64,000 bases of DNA from an uncultured Oscillospiraceae bacterium (GCA_947625815.1 CANQPU010000004.1:1-64000), one strand, 5' to 3'. Shown: positions 15,529 to 25,015, counted from the stretch's first letter. Made by a program: numbers and translations. Notes: generated by a model not told the origin, from the letters alone.

Positions 15529-17824
15529 CGACCTTTTGGAGGCCATCGGGGAAACGGACCCGGAATACGCTCTGGACGCCCACACCCAGCGCCCCGCGCC
15601 CCGGAAACGGGCGCTTTGGGGGACCGCGGCGGCGGGACTGGCCGCGGCGGCGGTGCTGGCCGCGGCGCTCCTGGGGGCAGGGATCGGGGAGACGCCCGCC
15701 GACGGCGGGCTGACCACGGAGAGGGTGTCCAGTCTTGAGGAGCTGGAGCGGCTCTATGACGGCCCGCTCCTGGCGAAGGCCCTGGCCCTGGCCGGGGCGG
15801 AGCTTTCGGATATCCAGCTTGCGCACGCGCGGGACGTGGACATCTCCGACACCTCGGGCTGGCGGTCCCTGAGCCTCACGGCGGAGAGGGGGGAGGAGAG
15901 GCTGGAGATGACCTGCACCTTCGATGTGCCGGAGAGCTTCACCCTCCCCGGAAAGCCCGACGAGACGCTGAGCTGCGGCGGTACGGACGTGTGGCTCTTC
16001 TTCGGGCCCTACGAGGGCGGACAGATCCGGATGGACAACGCCTGCCGCGCCCTGTTTATCAGGGGCGGGGTCGTCTACGATATGGCCTTTGACCTGGACG
16101 GCGGCGACGGCATGGAGATGGTCCATGAATACCTGGAGCTGCTCCTGGCCGAGGAGGAGGACGGCGCGGAGCAGGACCCCGGCGGGATCGCGGATGCCCT
16201 GCACCCGCTGGAGAGCCTGATGGGCTTTCAAGACTACAAGGTGACGGTGGAGGGGGATCATCTCAGCTCCACCTGGCATTTCTGGCTCGACCTGGGCGGC
16301 GTGGAGACCTGCGTGGCCGAGACCTTCGGGCAGGTCGGCGACTTCGGGGCTTACAGTGTGGACCTGGACGGGGACGGCACCCCGGAGGTGGTGACCAACA
16401 ACGTCTACGGGGACGGCGGGACGCTGGTCCGGGTGTTCCGCTATGCGGACGGCGTCTTTTCCTTTGGCGAGATCGACAGGAGATACTATGAGGAGCTGGG
16501 CTTTGAGGAGCTGGACCGGTTCAGCTCCGTGGAGGAACGCTATGACCCGGAGCGGGGCGTCTTTGTGATCACCAACCTCCCCGGCACGGAGCGTGAGCGG
16601 GAGGTCACCTTCCCCGGCCCGGAGCACCTGCTTTTCCGCCGGTACGCCGCCTGCCAGGCCGACCACTTCAGCTTCCGGCCCCTCTCCTACGAGGAGCTGG
16701 AGCACACGGACGCAAAGCCGGCGCGGGAGCTTTTCTGGCAGGGGAGCGACTACCGTATCGGCATCGAGCACACGGTCTATATGGACATCTGGCACTTTTT
16801 TGCGGGGAACCGGTGCATGGCCGAGGCCCAGGCCCGGCCCGGCGGGACGCCGGAGGTATACAGCGTCGAGCTTGGCGCCGGCGAGCCGGGGGTCCCGGAG
16901 CTCGTTGTGAATGAGCCCGGCGGGACGGTGAAGGTCTATGTCTGGGAGGACATGGCCGTGGGGGAGCTCGCCCTGAGTTGGGCCGTTTTGGATGCGGCCC
17001 GGGCCCAGGCCCCGGACGGGAACGGACGGGTGACGGAGCGGTTCGACCCGGAGACAGGTATGTTTACGCTCACCGTCACCGACCGGGTAAGCGGCGAAAT
17101 CGTCTACACCGAGCGCTTTGCCTTTGAGAGCGGCCACTTCAGGAGCCTGACCTTCAGCCACAGCCTCCACGGCGACCCGGACTACTTCACCGTGGCGCCG
17201 GCGGAGGAGCTGCCCGGCGCGGAGCCCGCCCCGGATCCGGCGGAGGCCGCGCGGGCCCTCCGGGAGGTGCTGGAGGGGGAGCGGGAGTTCCGGGAAAGCC
17301 AATACAGCGGGGAGCTGATCCGGATGTTGGACATGGAACATATCGGCGAGACCCTGACGCCGGGAGGCAGCGCGTGGATGGGCGCCACGGACTTTGCCCT
17401 GGTGGACATGGACGGCGACGGGGCGCAGGAGGCCGTCGTGCGCGTGTGCGGCGGAACGGACAGGGACAGCGAGATGGGGTTCGTGGTCCTTCGCTGGCGG
17501 GAGGGGGAGGTCTACGGATACCTCTTTCACGCCCGGGCCATGGAGGAGCTCAAGGAGGACGGCACCTTCCTGGTCAGCGACGGCGCCTCCGACCGCTCCT
17601 ACAGCCGGATATCCTTTGACGGCGCGCGTCTGGACGAGCATGTGTTCCTCGGCGTCTCCTGTTATGAGGATTATGAGGGCTTTTTGCACACCTGGGACAA
17701 CCGCGTTTTTTACTACGCCTCCTCCCTGGAGGATTTCCTCGAAAAGGAGGCCGCGCAGGAGGCCAAGGCCGGGGCGCGCTGGTCCGGGCTCACCGCCCGG
17801 GACATCGCCTCGCGGTTTGATTGA
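15518..17824 (+). CDS. Large membrane-anchored partner of the ECF sigma factor, with DxDGDG motifs
   Basis: The 768-residue protein starts MKADDLLEAIGETDPEYALDA, a short cytoplasmic segment like those of clostridial anti-sigma-type proteins. One transmembrane helix follows (about 35-55), then a very long acidic extracellular part. Two regions (about 237-400 and 407-565) look like tandem copies: each begins DYxIxIE/TVEG, contains a xDxWHFxxx segment and a VEL/VDL stretch, and ends in a PERG/PETG-x-F beta element. Calcium-type loops DLDGDGTPEVV (near 282) and DMDGDGAQEAVV (near 630) resemble FG-GAP/VCBS-like repeats. Anti-sigma activity is inferred from position and N-terminus. GAGGAGGGG precedes the ATG at 15518. 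Confidence 0.7.
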   Translation: MKADDLLEAIGETDPEYALDAHTQRPAPRKRALWGTAAAGLAAAAVLAAALLGAGIGETPADGGLTTERVSSLEELERLYDGPLLAKALALAGAELSDIQLAHARDVDISDTSGWRSLSLTAERGEERLEMTCTFDVPESFTLPGKPDETLSCGGTDVWLFFGPYEGGQIRMDNACRALFIRGGVVYDMAFDLDGGDGMEMVHEYLELLLAEEEDGAEQDPGGIADALHPLESLMGFQDYKVTVEGDHLSSTWHFWLDLGGVETCVAETFGQVGDFGAYSVDLDGDGTPEVVTNNVYGDGGTLVRVFRYADGVFSFGEIDRRYYEELGFEELDRFSSVEERYDPERGVFVITNLPGTEREREVTFPGPEHLLFRRYAACQADHFSFRPLSYEELEHTDAKPARELFWQGSDYRIGIEHTVYMDIWHFFAGNRCMAEAQARPGGTPEVYSVELGAGEPGVPELVVNEPGGTVKVYVWEDMAVGELALSWAVLDAARAQAPDGNGRVTERFDPETGMFTLTVTDRVSGEIVYTERFAFESGHFRSLTFSHSLHGDPDYFTVAPAEELPGAEPAPDPAEAARALREVLEGEREFRESQYSGELIRMLDMEHIGETLTPGGSAWMGATDFALVDMDGDGAQEAVVRVCGGTDRDSEMGFVVLRWREGEVYGYLFHARAMEELKEDGTFLVSDGASDRSYSRISFDGARLDEHVFLGVSCYEDYEGFLHTWDNRVFYYASSLEDFLEKEAAQEAKAGARWSGLTARDIASRFD

Positions 17825-17830
17825 TCCTTC

Positions 17831-17862
17831 GGGGCCGGATACACGCCGGCCCCTCTTTTTTT
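17831..17862 (+). terminator. Terminator after the sigma/anti-sigma pair
   Basis: GGGGCCGG-ATACAC-GCCGGCCCC with TCTTTTTTT. Confidence 0.9.
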
Positions 17863-17894
17863 GGTCCGTCTGTCCGAAAAATCCCCTCCGGCTT

Positions 17895-17924
17895 GTCATA
17901 TCCGTCCCACACGTCCCATAGAAT
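17895..17924 (+). promoter_or_regulatory. Sigma-E-type promoter for spoIVA
   Basis: GTCATAT (17895-17901) and CATAGAAT (17917-17924) with a 15-base gap fit the mother-cell sigma-E consensus, as expected for spoIVA. Confidence 0.6.
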
Positions 17925-17970
17925 CTGGTAGACCGCGGATTTAGAGCTTACCGGATAGGGGGACTTCAGG

Positions 17971-19449
17971 TTGGAAAACGACAGGATCTACGAGGACATC
18001 GCGCGCCGCACCGGCGGGGATATATATTTGGGCGTGGTGGGGCCGGTCCGCACCGGCAAATCCACCTTTATCAAGCGATTCATGGAGACGATGGTCATCC
18101 CGCGCATCGAGAACGTCTATATGCGCGAGCGGGCGCGGGATGAGCTGCCCCAGTCCGGCTCCGGCCGGACCATTATGACGGCGGAGCCGAAATTCGTGCC
18201 GGAGGAGGCCGTGGACATCTCCCTGGACGGGCAGACCTCCATCTCCGTGAGGCTCGTGGACTGCGTGGGCTACATGGTGGACGGGGCCCTGGGCGACACG
18301 GAGAACGGGGCGGAGCGCATGGTGACCACGCCCTGGTTCGACGAGGAGATCCCCATGAGGAGGGCCGCCGAGATCGGCACCAGAAAGGTGATCTGCGAGC
18401 ACTCCACCATCGGCGTGGCCGTCACCACCGACGGCACGGTCACGGACCTGCCCCGGGAGGCCTACCTGGAGGCCGAGGCCCGGGTGGTGGGGGAGCTTTC
18501 GGAGCTGGGAAAGCCCTTCGTCCTGCTCCTCAACTCCGCCCGCCCCGAAAGCGCGGAGACCCAGGCCCTGCGGGCGGAGCTGGCGGAGAAGTACGACGTG
18601 ACGTGCCTGGCCGTCAACTGCATGACGCTCACCGGCGAGGACGTGGCGGAGATCATCCGGGCGATCCTGAGCCAATTTCCCATCGGGGAGATCGGCGTCT
18701 GGCTGCCTGCCTGGCTGGGGGCGCTGGAGCCGGGCGACCCCATCAAGGAGGCCGTCTACACCGCCCTGCGCCAGGGCGCGGAGAGCGCGGGGCGCATCCG
18801 GGACCTGGACGGCTTCATGGAGAAGCTGCGCGCCTGCGACAAGGTCAGCGGCGCGGACATCACCGAGCTCAACATGGGCACAGGCGAGGTGAAGATCCGC
18901 ATGGACCTGCCCCGCGGGCTCTTCTATGAGACCATCGGCGGGATGTCGGGCTTCAAGATCAGCGACGACGGGGACCTCATCGCGCTGCTGAAGGAGCTGG
19001 CCGCCGTGAAGGCGGAGTACGACAAGGTGGCCGAGGCCCTGAAGGACGTGCGGGAGAAGGGCTACGGCGTGGTGATGCCGGACATCGCGGAGCTGACGCT
19101 CCAGGAGCCGGAGATCGTCAAGCGCGCGGGGAAATACTCCGTCCGCCTCAAGGCCAACGCCCCCAGCATCCACATGATCGGGGTGGATACGGTGACGGAG
19201 GTGTCGCCCGCCGTGGGCGGCGAGAGGTCCTCCGAGGACGTCATCAACTTCCTCCTCCAGGAGTTCGAGGGCGACACCGGGAAGATCTGGGAGTCGAACC
19301 TCTTCGGGAAGTCTCTCCACGAGATCGCGGCGGAGGGCCTCCAGACCAAGATCCGCAAGATGCCCCCGGAGGTGCAGACAAAGCTTCGCGGCACCGTCCA
19401 GCGCATCATCAACGACGGCTGCAACGGCCTCATCTGCCTTATACTCTAA
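17971..19449 (+). CDS. spoIVA: Stage IV sporulation protein A, spore-coat ATPase
   Basis: SpoIVA is a mother-cell ATPase that polymerises on the forespore surface as the base layer of the coat and is needed for cortex assembly. The 492-residue length matches the family. Walker A is GPVRTGKSTFIKRF (about 24-32), followed by the typical SGSGRTIMTAEPKFVP and DCVGYMVDGALG segments. The conserved C-terminus ends NDGCNGLICLIL, the region needed for membrane docking through SpoVM. The start is the TTG at 17971 after GGGGGAC. The upstream promoter fits sigma-E, so expression is likely restricted to the mother cell. Confidence 0.97.
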   Translation: MENDRIYEDIARRTGGDIYLGVVGPVRTGKSTFIKRFMETMVIPRIENVYMRERARDELPQSGSGRTIMTAEPKFVPEEAVDISLDGQTSISVRLVDCVGYMVDGALGDTENGAERMVTTPWFDEEIPMRRAAEIGTRKVICEHSTIGVAVTTDGTVTDLPREAYLEAEARVVGELSELGKPFVLLLNSARPESAETQALRAELAEKYDVTCLAVNCMTLTGEDVAEIIRAILSQFPIGEIGVWLPAWLGALEPGDPIKEAVYTALRQGAESAGRIRDLDGFMEKLRACDKVSGADITELNMGTGEVKIRMDLPRGLFYETIGGMSGFKISDDGDLIALLKELAAVKAEYDKVAEALKDVREKGYGVVMPDIAELTLQEPEIVKRAGKYSVRLKANAPSIHMIGVDTVTEVSPAVGGERSSEDVINFLLQEFEGDTGKIWESNLFGKSLHEIAAEGLQTKIRKMPPEVQTKLRGTVQRIINDGCNGLICLIL

Positions 19450-19471
19450 GGCCCGGCCTGAGCTTGACACG

Positions 19472-19505
19472 AAACATCCACCGGCTCGCCGGTGGATGTT
19501 TTTTG
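19472..19505 (+). terminator. Terminator after spoIVA
   Basis: AACATCCACCGG-CTCG-CCGGTGGATGTT followed by TTTT. Confidence 0.92.
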
Positions 19506-19614
19506 CGTTTCGCCGGCGCGGGGGGTTTCGTGCTTTTTCGCGCCGGGGAGCGTCTATAATGATACCCGCGGCCCGACGCGCCGGGAGTCCCCGGGGCCGG
19601 GGAGGCGGGGGAAG

Positions 19615-19643
19615 TTGACAAATCGGCAAAGGTGTGGTATACT
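19615..19643 (+). promoter_or_regulatory. Sigma-A promoter for the RNase J gene
   Basis: Perfect TTGACA (19615-19620), 17-base spacer, TATACT (19638-19643). Confidence 0.85.
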
Positions 19644-19928
19644 ATCCAAAAATGCGGGCAGTATGCCTGAATGTTGCGCCGGTTTCTCCCCGGTTTCGCC
19701 GGGGACCGGGCGGCATGGCGAATTTGCCCTCCCCGCCCGCGGGCACGGGATCACGGCCCGGGTCGGGCGGGATACGCATCGGATTTTTGTACTCTCGGGT
19801 ACTGAAATATACGCAAATACATAGTCAGGTTCAACGGCATCGGCTTGACCGGCGATTCAGGGCCGGAAATACCGCCGTCGTTGGGCTTTATATGTGTGCG
19901 TCCAAATACGATTGAAGGAGATCATTAC

Positions 19929-21596
19929 GTGTCACAAAAGGAAAAACTGAATATCATCGCCCTCGGCGGGCTCAACGAGATCGGAAAGAACATGTATGTC
20001 TATGAGTACGGCCAGGATATCCTGGTGGTGGACTGCGGCATCGGCTTTCCCGACGACGAGATGTACGGCATCGACTCGGTCATCCCCGACATCTCCTATC
20101 TTGTGAAGAACAAGACCCGCGTCCGGGGCATCGTCCTCACCCACGGCCACGAGGACCACATCGGCGCCATGCCCTTCGTCATGGACGAGCTGATGAACGT
20201 GCCGGTATACGCCACCGCCCTCACCAACGCGCTGGTCAACATCAAGCTCACCGAGCGCGGCACGGCCGACAAGGTGAAGCTCAACACCGTCAAGGCCGGC
20301 GACAGCGTGAAGATCGGCTGCTTCAAGGTGGAGTTCATCCACGTCAACCACTCCATCCCCGACTCCGTGGCCCTGGCCATCAGGACCCCCGTGGGCGTCA
20401 TTATCCACACCGGCGACTACAAGATCGACACCACGCCCATCGACGGCGGCATGATCGACCTGGCGCGTCTCGGGGAGCTGGGCAGGAGAGGGGTGCTGGC
20501 GCTGGTCTCCGACTCCACGAATGTGGAGAACCCCGGATACTCCCTTTCCGAGAGCGTGGTGGCCGCCAACTTCGAGAATCAGTTCAAGGACTGCCATGAC
20601 CGCATCATCGTCACCACCTTCGCCTCCAACGTCCACAGGCTCCAGCAGGTCATCAACTGCGCCCGGAAGTACGGCCGCAAGGTGGCCGTCACCGGCCGGA
20701 GCATGGAGAACGTCCTGCGGGTCGCCACGGAGCTGGGCTATATGGACATCCCCCAGGGGATCTTGGTTGACATAAATCAGATCAAGGGCCTGCCGCGGGA
20801 CAAGGTGGTCATCATCTCCACCGGCTCCCAGGGCGAGACCATGAGCGCCCTCCACCGGATCGCCTTCAACGAGCACAAGCAGGTGGAGATCATGCCGGGG
20901 GACAAGATCATCATTTCCGCCTCCGCCATCCCCGGGAACGAGAATTCCATCTCCCAGGTGGTGGACGAGCTTTTCCGCCGGGGCGCCACGGTGGTGTATG
21001 AGCGCAGCGCGCTCCTCCATGCCTCGGGCCACGCCTGCCGGGAGGAGCTGAAGCTCATGCTGGCGCTGGTGAAGCCGAAGTTCTTCGTCCCGGTCCACGG
21101 CGAGTACCGGCACCTGAAGATCCACGCCGACCTGGCCAAGCAGATGGGCGTCCCCCAGAAAAACGTGGTCATCGCCGATATCGGCCGGGTGATCGAGCTG
21201 AGCGCCCGTTCCATCAAGCTCGGCGGCCTTGTCCCCGCGGGCAAGGTCTTTGTGGACGGCACGGGCGTGGGCGACGTGGGGAGCGTGGTCCTTCGCGACC
21301 GCAAGCACCTGGCGCAGGACGGTATGCTGGTGGTGGTGGTGAGCCTTTCGAGCTTTGACGGCTCGGTCGTCTCCGGTCCCGACATCATCACCCGGGGCTT
21401 TGTGTACGTCAAGGAGGCCGAGGACCTGATGCAGGAGATGAAGGACGTGGCCCTGGAGGCCATCGAATACTGCAACTCCCGGCGCATCAAGGACTGGGCC
21501 GGCATCAAGAGCACCATGAAGACCCGCCTTTCCGACTACCTCTACAAAAAGACCAAGCGCAGCCCCATGGTCCTCCCCGTCATCATGGAGGTGTGA
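19929..21596 (+). CDS. rnj: Ribonuclease J
   Basis: RNase J is a beta-CASP metallo-beta-lactamase nuclease with endo- and 5'-exonuclease activity in RNA turnover and maturation. The 555-residue product has the zinc motif HGHEDH (72-77), HVNHSIPDS near 140, HTGDYKID near 164, SDSTN near 195, and the C-terminal HGEYRH motif of the beta-CASP domain. The GTG at 19929 has AAGGAG eight bases upstream; earlier in-frame ATGs fall in the untranslated leader. That leader is unusually long (about 280 bases). The ArsC-like gene follows after 6 bases. Confidence 0.95.
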   Translation: MSQKEKLNIIALGGLNEIGKNMYVYEYGQDILVVDCGIGFPDDEMYGIDSVIPDISYLVKNKTRVRGIVLTHGHEDHIGAMPFVMDELMNVPVYATALTNALVNIKLTERGTADKVKLNTVKAGDSVKIGCFKVEFIHVNHSIPDSVALAIRTPVGVIIHTGDYKIDTTPIDGGMIDLARLGELGRRGVLALVSDSTNVENPGYSLSESVVAANFENQFKDCHDRIIVTTFASNVHRLQQVINCARKYGRKVAVTGRSMENVLRVATELGYMDIPQGILVDINQIKGLPRDKVVIISTGSQGETMSALHRIAFNEHKQVEIMPGDKIIISASAIPGNENSISQVVDELFRRGATVVYERSALLHASGHACREELKLMLALVKPKFFVPVHGEYRHLKIHADLAKQMGVPQKNVVIADIGRVIELSARSIKLGGLVPAGKVFVDGTGVGDVGSVVLRDRKHLAQDGMLVVVVSLSSFDGSVVSGPDIITRGFVYVKEAEDLMQEMKDVALEAIEYCNSRRIKDWAGIKSTMKTRLSDYLYKKTKRSPMVLPVIMEV

Positions 21597-21602
21597 GAGC
21601 CC

Positions 21603-21935
21603 GTGAACATCCAGATCTTCGGAAAATCCAAGTGCTTTGACACGAAAAAGGCCGAACGGTATTTCAAGGAGCGGCGGGTGAAGTTCCAGTCGGTGGACAT
21701 CCTCAAATACGGCATGAGCCCCCGGGAGTTCGACTCCGTCCGGCGCGCCGTGGGTCTTGAAAACCTCATCGATCCCAAGGCCAGGGACGCGGAGCTCCTG
21801 AAATATCTGGCTTACGACGAGGACAAGGCCGAAAAGCTCCTGGAGGACCAGAGCCTCATCAGGACGCCCATCGTCCGCAACGGGAAGGCCGCCACCGTGG
21901 GCTACTGCCCCGAGGTGTGGAAGACCTGGGAATAA
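21603..21935 (+). CDS. ArsC/Spx-family protein
   Basis: The 110-residue thioredoxin-fold protein has GKSKCFDTKKAERYFKERRV at the N-terminus, with a single active-site Cys (residue 10) in the C-x-D-T pattern of the ArsC/YffB branch rather than a CxxC as in Spx. The C-terminal LIRTPIVRNGKAATVGYCPEVW matches the family. True arsenate reduction is not implied. Members include regulators and proteins of unknown role. The GTG start lies six bases after the RNase J stop codon, so the two are co-transcribed. A bidirectional terminator follows. Confidence 0.85.
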   Translation: MNIQIFGKSKCFDTKKAERYFKERRVKFQSVDILKYGMSPREFDSVRRAVGLENLIDPKARDAELLKYLAYDEDKAEKLLEDQSLIRTPIVRNGKAATVGYCPEVWKTWE

Positions 21936-21947
21936 GCAAACATAATG

Positions 21948-21978
21948 AAGGCACGTCTCATTGGATGAGACGTGCCTT
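21948..21978. terminator. Bidirectional terminator between arsC-like gene and glyA
   Basis: Perfect 14-base arms AAGGCACGTCTCAT/ATGAGACGTGCCTT with a 3-base loop between convergent genes. Confidence 0.85.
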
Positions 21979-21995
21979 TGCTGTGTCGTGGGATA

Positions 21996-23249
21996 TCAGT
22001 ACAGGGGGAAGCGGGAGCAGAGCTCGGTCACGGCCTGACGGGTCTTTTCCCGGGTGCCCTCGTAGTCGTGGACGGTGGCGGCGATGCACCGGGCGATCGT
22101 CACCATCTCCGGCTCGGTGAAGCCCCGGGTGGTGACGGCCGGCGTGCCGATGCGGATGCCGCTGGTGACGAAGGGCTTCTCCGGGTCGTTGGGGATGGCG
22201 TTCTTGTTGACGGTGATGTACACACTGTCCAGCCGCTTCTCCAGCTCCTTGCCGGTGACGCCCGTGCCCCGGAGATCCGCCAGCATCAGGTGGTTGTCCG
22301 TGCCGCCGGAGACAAGATCGATGCCGTTGGCCATGAGCTCGTCGGCCAGGACCCGGGCGTTCTTCACGATCTGGGCCTGATACGCCTTGAACTCGGGGCG
22401 CAGCGCCTCGCCGAAGCAGACGGCCTTGGCGGCGATGACGTGCATCAGCGGTCCTCCCTGGGTGCCGGGGAAGATGGCCTTGTTGAACTGCTTGCCGAAC
22501 TCGGGATCCTGGGTGAGGATCAGGCCGCCCCGAGGGCCGCGCAGGGTCTTGTGGGTGGTGGTGGTCACCACATGGGCGTAGGGGAGGGGGGACTCGTGCT
22601 CGCCCGCCGCCACCAGGCCCGCGATGTGGGCCATGTCCACCATGAGATAAGCGCCCACGGCGTCCGCGATCTGGCGGAACTTTTTGAAGTCGATGGCCCG
22701 GGGATAGGCGGAGGCCCCGGCCACGATCAGCTTGGGCTTGTGCTTTTCGGCCAGGTCCATGAGGGCGTCATAGTCGATGCGCCCCGTCTCGGCTCTGACG
22801 CCGTAGGGGACGAAGTTAAAGTATTTGCCGGAGATATTCACCGGGGAGCCGTGGGTCAGATGCCCGCCCTCGGCCAGGTTCATGCCCATCACGGTGTCGC
22901 CGGGGTTCAGCAGGGCGAAGTAGACGGCGGTGTTGGCCTGGGCGCCGGAGTGGGGCTGGACGTTGGCGTAGCCCGCACCGAAGAGCTCCTTCACCCGCTC
23001 GATGGCGATGGTCTCCACCTGGTCCACATACTCGCAGCCGCCATAATAGCGCTTGCCGGGGTAGCCCTCCGCGTATTTGTTGGTGAGGACGCTGCCCATG
23101 GCCGCCATGACGGCGGGGGAGACGTAGTTTTCACTGGCGATGAGCTCGATGTTCCGCTTCTGGCGGGTAAGCTCGCGGCCCATGGCCTCCGCCACGGCGG
23201 GGTCGGCGCTTTCGAGAAAGCCGATGGAATCGAGAAGGTCAGAATACAT
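21996..23249 (-). CDS. glyA: Serine hydroxymethyltransferase
   Basis: GlyA interconverts serine and glycine with transfer of a one-carbon unit to tetrahydrofolate, using pyridoxal phosphate. The 417-residue product has the full set of motifs: [13 protein letters not shown], the [15 protein letters not shown] substrate loop, [10 protein letters not shown], and [15 protein letters not shown] with the PLP-binding Lys. The C-terminal domain is intact. AGGAGTGACC precedes the ATG at 23249. It lies 19 bases downstream of the degV-type gene and is probably co-transcribed with it. Confidence 0.97.
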   Translation of the reverse strand: MYSDLLDSIGFLESADPAVAEAMGRELTRQKRNIELIASENYVSPAVMAAMGSVLTNKYAEGYPGKRYYGGCEYVDQVETIAIERVKELFGAGYANVQPHSGAQANTAVYFALLNPGDTVMGMNLAEGGHLTHGSPVNISGKYFNFVPYGVRAETGRIDYDALMDLAEKHKPKLIVAGASAYPRAIDFKKFRQIADAVGAYLMVDMAHIAGLVAAGEHESPLPYAHVVTTTTHKTLRGPRGGLILTQDPEFGKQFNKAIFPGTQGGPLMHVIAAKAVCFGEALRPEFKAYQAQIVKNARVLADELMANGIDLVSGGTDNHLMLADLRGTGVTGKELEKRLDSVYITVNKNAIPNDPEKPFVTSGIRIGTPAVTTRGFTEPEMVTIARCIAATVHDYEGTREKTRQAVTELCSRFPLY

Positions 23250-23268
23250 ACGGTCACTCCTAAAGATA

Positions 23269-24114
23269 TTATTTTTGATACATCAGGATGCCCAGGGTCT
23301 TGGGCCCGCAGTGGTTGGAGATGGTGCAGCCGGCCACGCTCTCCAAAAGCTCCTCAAAGGGGCAGCGGGCGAGGACGGCGGAGCGGACCTCGTCGATGAA
23401 GGCCCGGTCAAAGCCGTCGGACCAGGTGATGAAGGCGCGCTTATGGTCGATGGCGTCGGGGTCCCGGAGCCTGTCGTCCAGGTACTTGACGATCACCTTT
23501 TCAATGGCGCCCCGGTACTTCTTGCCCACGTCCATCTTGCCGTCCTTGAGCTCGATGCAGGGCTTGAGATTCAAAAGATTGGCCCCCAGGGCCACCAGGG
23601 GGGAGCAGCGGCCGCCGGCCTTTAAGTAGTCCAAGGTGTCGATGACGAAGCTCACGTCCAGCTTGTCGCGTTTGGCCTCCACGGCGGAGACGATCTCCTC
23701 CGGGGCCATGCCCTTTTCCGCCATCTCGCAGGCGTCCAGCACCAGAAGGGAGATGCCGGTGGAGAGGTTCGCGGAGTCCACCACCCAGACGTTCCCCACC
23801 TCCTCGCCGGCGATGCGGGCGTTCTGGAAGCAGGCGGACATGGACTGGGAGATGGTGAAGTGGATGATCGCGTCGTACTCGGACCGGAACTGCCGGAACT
23901 TTTCCAGATAGTCGCCCACGTTGACGGCCGCAGTGTTTCCCAGCTTCCCGCCGGCGGCCACATGGTCGAAGATGTCCCGGGCGGTGATCTCCACACCGTC
24001 GCGCCGCGCGACGCCGTCCATCACCACATAAAGGGGAAAGATGTGGACATTGTATTTTTCCGCCAGAGCGGCGGGCATGTCGCAGGTGCTGTCTGCGGTT
24101 ATCTTTATCCTCAT
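23269..24114 (-). CDS. DegV family fatty-acid-binding protein
   Basis: DegV proteins bind a fatty acid and in Firmicutes supply exogenous fatty acids to the kinase FakA (family knowledge). The 281-residue product starts [14 protein letters not shown], the typical first motif. It continues with [17 protein letters not shown] near 92 and a C-terminal [11 protein letters not shown] segment. The ATG at 24114 with GGGAGGAAA upstream is preferred to one 14 codons earlier. No fakA is adjacent. It precedes glyA on the same strand. Confidence 0.9.
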   Translation of the reverse strand: MRIKITADSTCDMPAALAEKYNVHIFPLYVVMDGVARRDGVEITARDIFDHVAAGGKLGNTAAVNVGDYLEKFRQFRSEYDAIIHFTISQSMSACFQNARIAGEEVGNVWVVDSANLSTGISLLVLDACEMAEKGMAPEEIVSAVEAKRDKLDVSFVIDTLDYLKAGGRCSPLVALGANLLNLKPCIELKDGKMDVGKKYRGAIEKVIVKYLDDRLRDPDAIDHKRAFITWSDGFDRAFIDEVRSAVLARCPFEELLESVAGCTISNHCGPKTLGILMYQK

Positions 24115-24234
24115 TGCTGTTTCCTCCCGGCGCTTTTCAGTAGATACTCCAATCATAACACATCAACGAGGAAAAGGATATAGGTTAATTGAACAATTTT
24201 TAAGAAAAGTGTTTGGATTTTGCTGTTAAAAGAG

Positions 24235-24261
24235 AAGGGAGACGCCCTTGACGTCTCCCTT
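24235..24261 (-). terminator. Terminator after rplU-rpmA
   Basis: Arms AAGGGAGACG and CGTCTCCCTT (10 bases) with a 7-base loop; on the minus strand TTCTCTTTT follows. Confidence 0.8.
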
Positions 24262-24276
24262 CGGATGAGCTTTCGT

Positions 24277-24540
24277 TCAGTTGGCGGCTTCCTCGTAAAC
24301 GGAAACCTGCTTGCGGTCGCGGTTGATATGCTCAAAACGGACCTTGCCGGAGACAAGGGCGAAGAGCGTGTTGTCGCTGCCCATGCCCACATTGTTGCCC
24401 GGGTGGATCTTGGTGCCGCGCTGGCGGACCAGGATGTTGCCGGCCAGGACATACTGCCCGTCGGCGCGCTTCACGCCGAGACGCTTGGACTCGGAATCGC
24501 GGCCGTTCTTGGTGGAGCCCATTCCTTTTTTATGTGCCAT
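24277..24540 (-). CDS. rpmA: 50S ribosomal protein bL27
   Basis: The 87-residue product starts directly with [28 protein letters not shown], so it lacks the N-terminal extension found in many Firmicutes L27 proteins, which the protease Prp removes. The rest is the standard L27 fold of the large subunit's central protuberance/peptidyl-transferase side. No Prp gene lies between rplU and rpmA, consistent with the missing extension. The GGAGGTG site precedes the ATG. Confidence 0.97.
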   Translation of the reverse strand: MAHKKGMGSTKNGRDSESKRLGVKRADGQYVLAGNILVRQRGTKIHPGNNVGMGSDNTLFALVSGKVRFEHINRDRKQVSVYEEAAN

Positions 24541-24586
24541 GTGAATTACACCTCCGATTGTTGAGATAATGGATTGCCCGCGCGCT

Positions 24587-24901
24587 TTAAGCGTTGATGG
24601 CGTTGACGGTGATCTTGGTGTAGGGCTGACGGTGTCCCTGCTTGCGGCGGTAATTCTTCTTCGGATGCATCTTGTAGACGATGATCTTCTTGGATTTACC
24701 GGTCTTCTCCGCGGTGGCGGTGACGGTAGCGCCCTTCACCACCGGGGCGCCGATGGTGGCGGTGCCGTCGTCATGGAAGATGGCCAGGACCTTGTCAAAG
24801 GTGACGGTGGCGCCGTCCTCCACGCCCAGCTTCTCAACATACACGGTGTCGCCGGGGTTCACGCGGTACTGCTTGCCGCATGCCTCAATGATTGCTGTCA
24901 T
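24587..24901 (-). CDS. rplU: 50S ribosomal protein bL21
   Basis: The 104-residue product ([26 protein letters not shown]) is a complete bL21, an early-binding 23S rRNA protein. The basic C-terminal [21 protein letters not shown] loop is typical. The ATG at 24901 has GAGGTG six bases upstream; an in-frame GTG three codons earlier overlaps that site and is unlikely. It is first in a two-gene operon with rpmA, with a strong promoter and short structured leader. Confidence 0.96.
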   Translation of the reverse strand: MTAIIEACGKQYRVNPGDTVYVEKLGVEDGATVTFDKVLAIFHDDGTATIGAPVVKGATVTATAEKTGKSKKIIVYKMHPKKNYRRKQGHRQPYTKITVNAINA

Positions 24902-24981
24902 GTTTTTCACCTCTTAAAAATAGAGACTCGCTCTTGCAGGCGGACCCTTTCGGTCACTTTCGGGCTCAGCTCAAAGCGGCT
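24902..24981 (-). ncRNA. Possible L21 leader RNA
   Basis: About 80 bases separate the predicted transcript start from rplU. They contain paired segments such as CCCGAAAG/..GAAAGGG and a GCAAGAGCGAG stretch. Structured leaders ahead of rplU are known in Firmicutes as autoregulatory sites. I infer this from position and base pairing, not from a motif match. Confidence 0.4.
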
Positions 24982-24986
24982 TACCA

Positions 24987-25015
24987 ATTATAATCTCTTT
25001 TTTTCCGCAAGTCAA
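24987..25015 (-). promoter_or_regulatory. Sigma-A promoter of rplU-rpmA
   Basis: On the minus strand TTGACT (25010-25015), 17-base spacer, perfect TATAAT (24987-24992). Confidence 0.85.

Larger units (their letters stand above)
19450..19928 (+). other. 479-base gene-free region: terminator, promoter and RNase J leader
   Basis: The first part holds the spoIVA terminator (19472-19505) and GC-rich sequence. A sigma-A promoter lies at 19615-19643. The remaining 280 bases form a long leader ahead of the RNase J gene. It has nested hairpins, for example CCGGT..ACCGG enclosing CCCCGG/CCGGGG near 19680-19710, and CCCGCCCG/CGGGCGGG near 19734-19771. I see no conserved protein in it. Confidence 0.6.

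Noticed and set aside
15512..17899. A 795-residue open frame antisense to the ECF sigma partner
   Set aside because: No recognisable domain or start signal; the plus-strand gene has a signal anchor, repeats and an overlap with the sigma gene.
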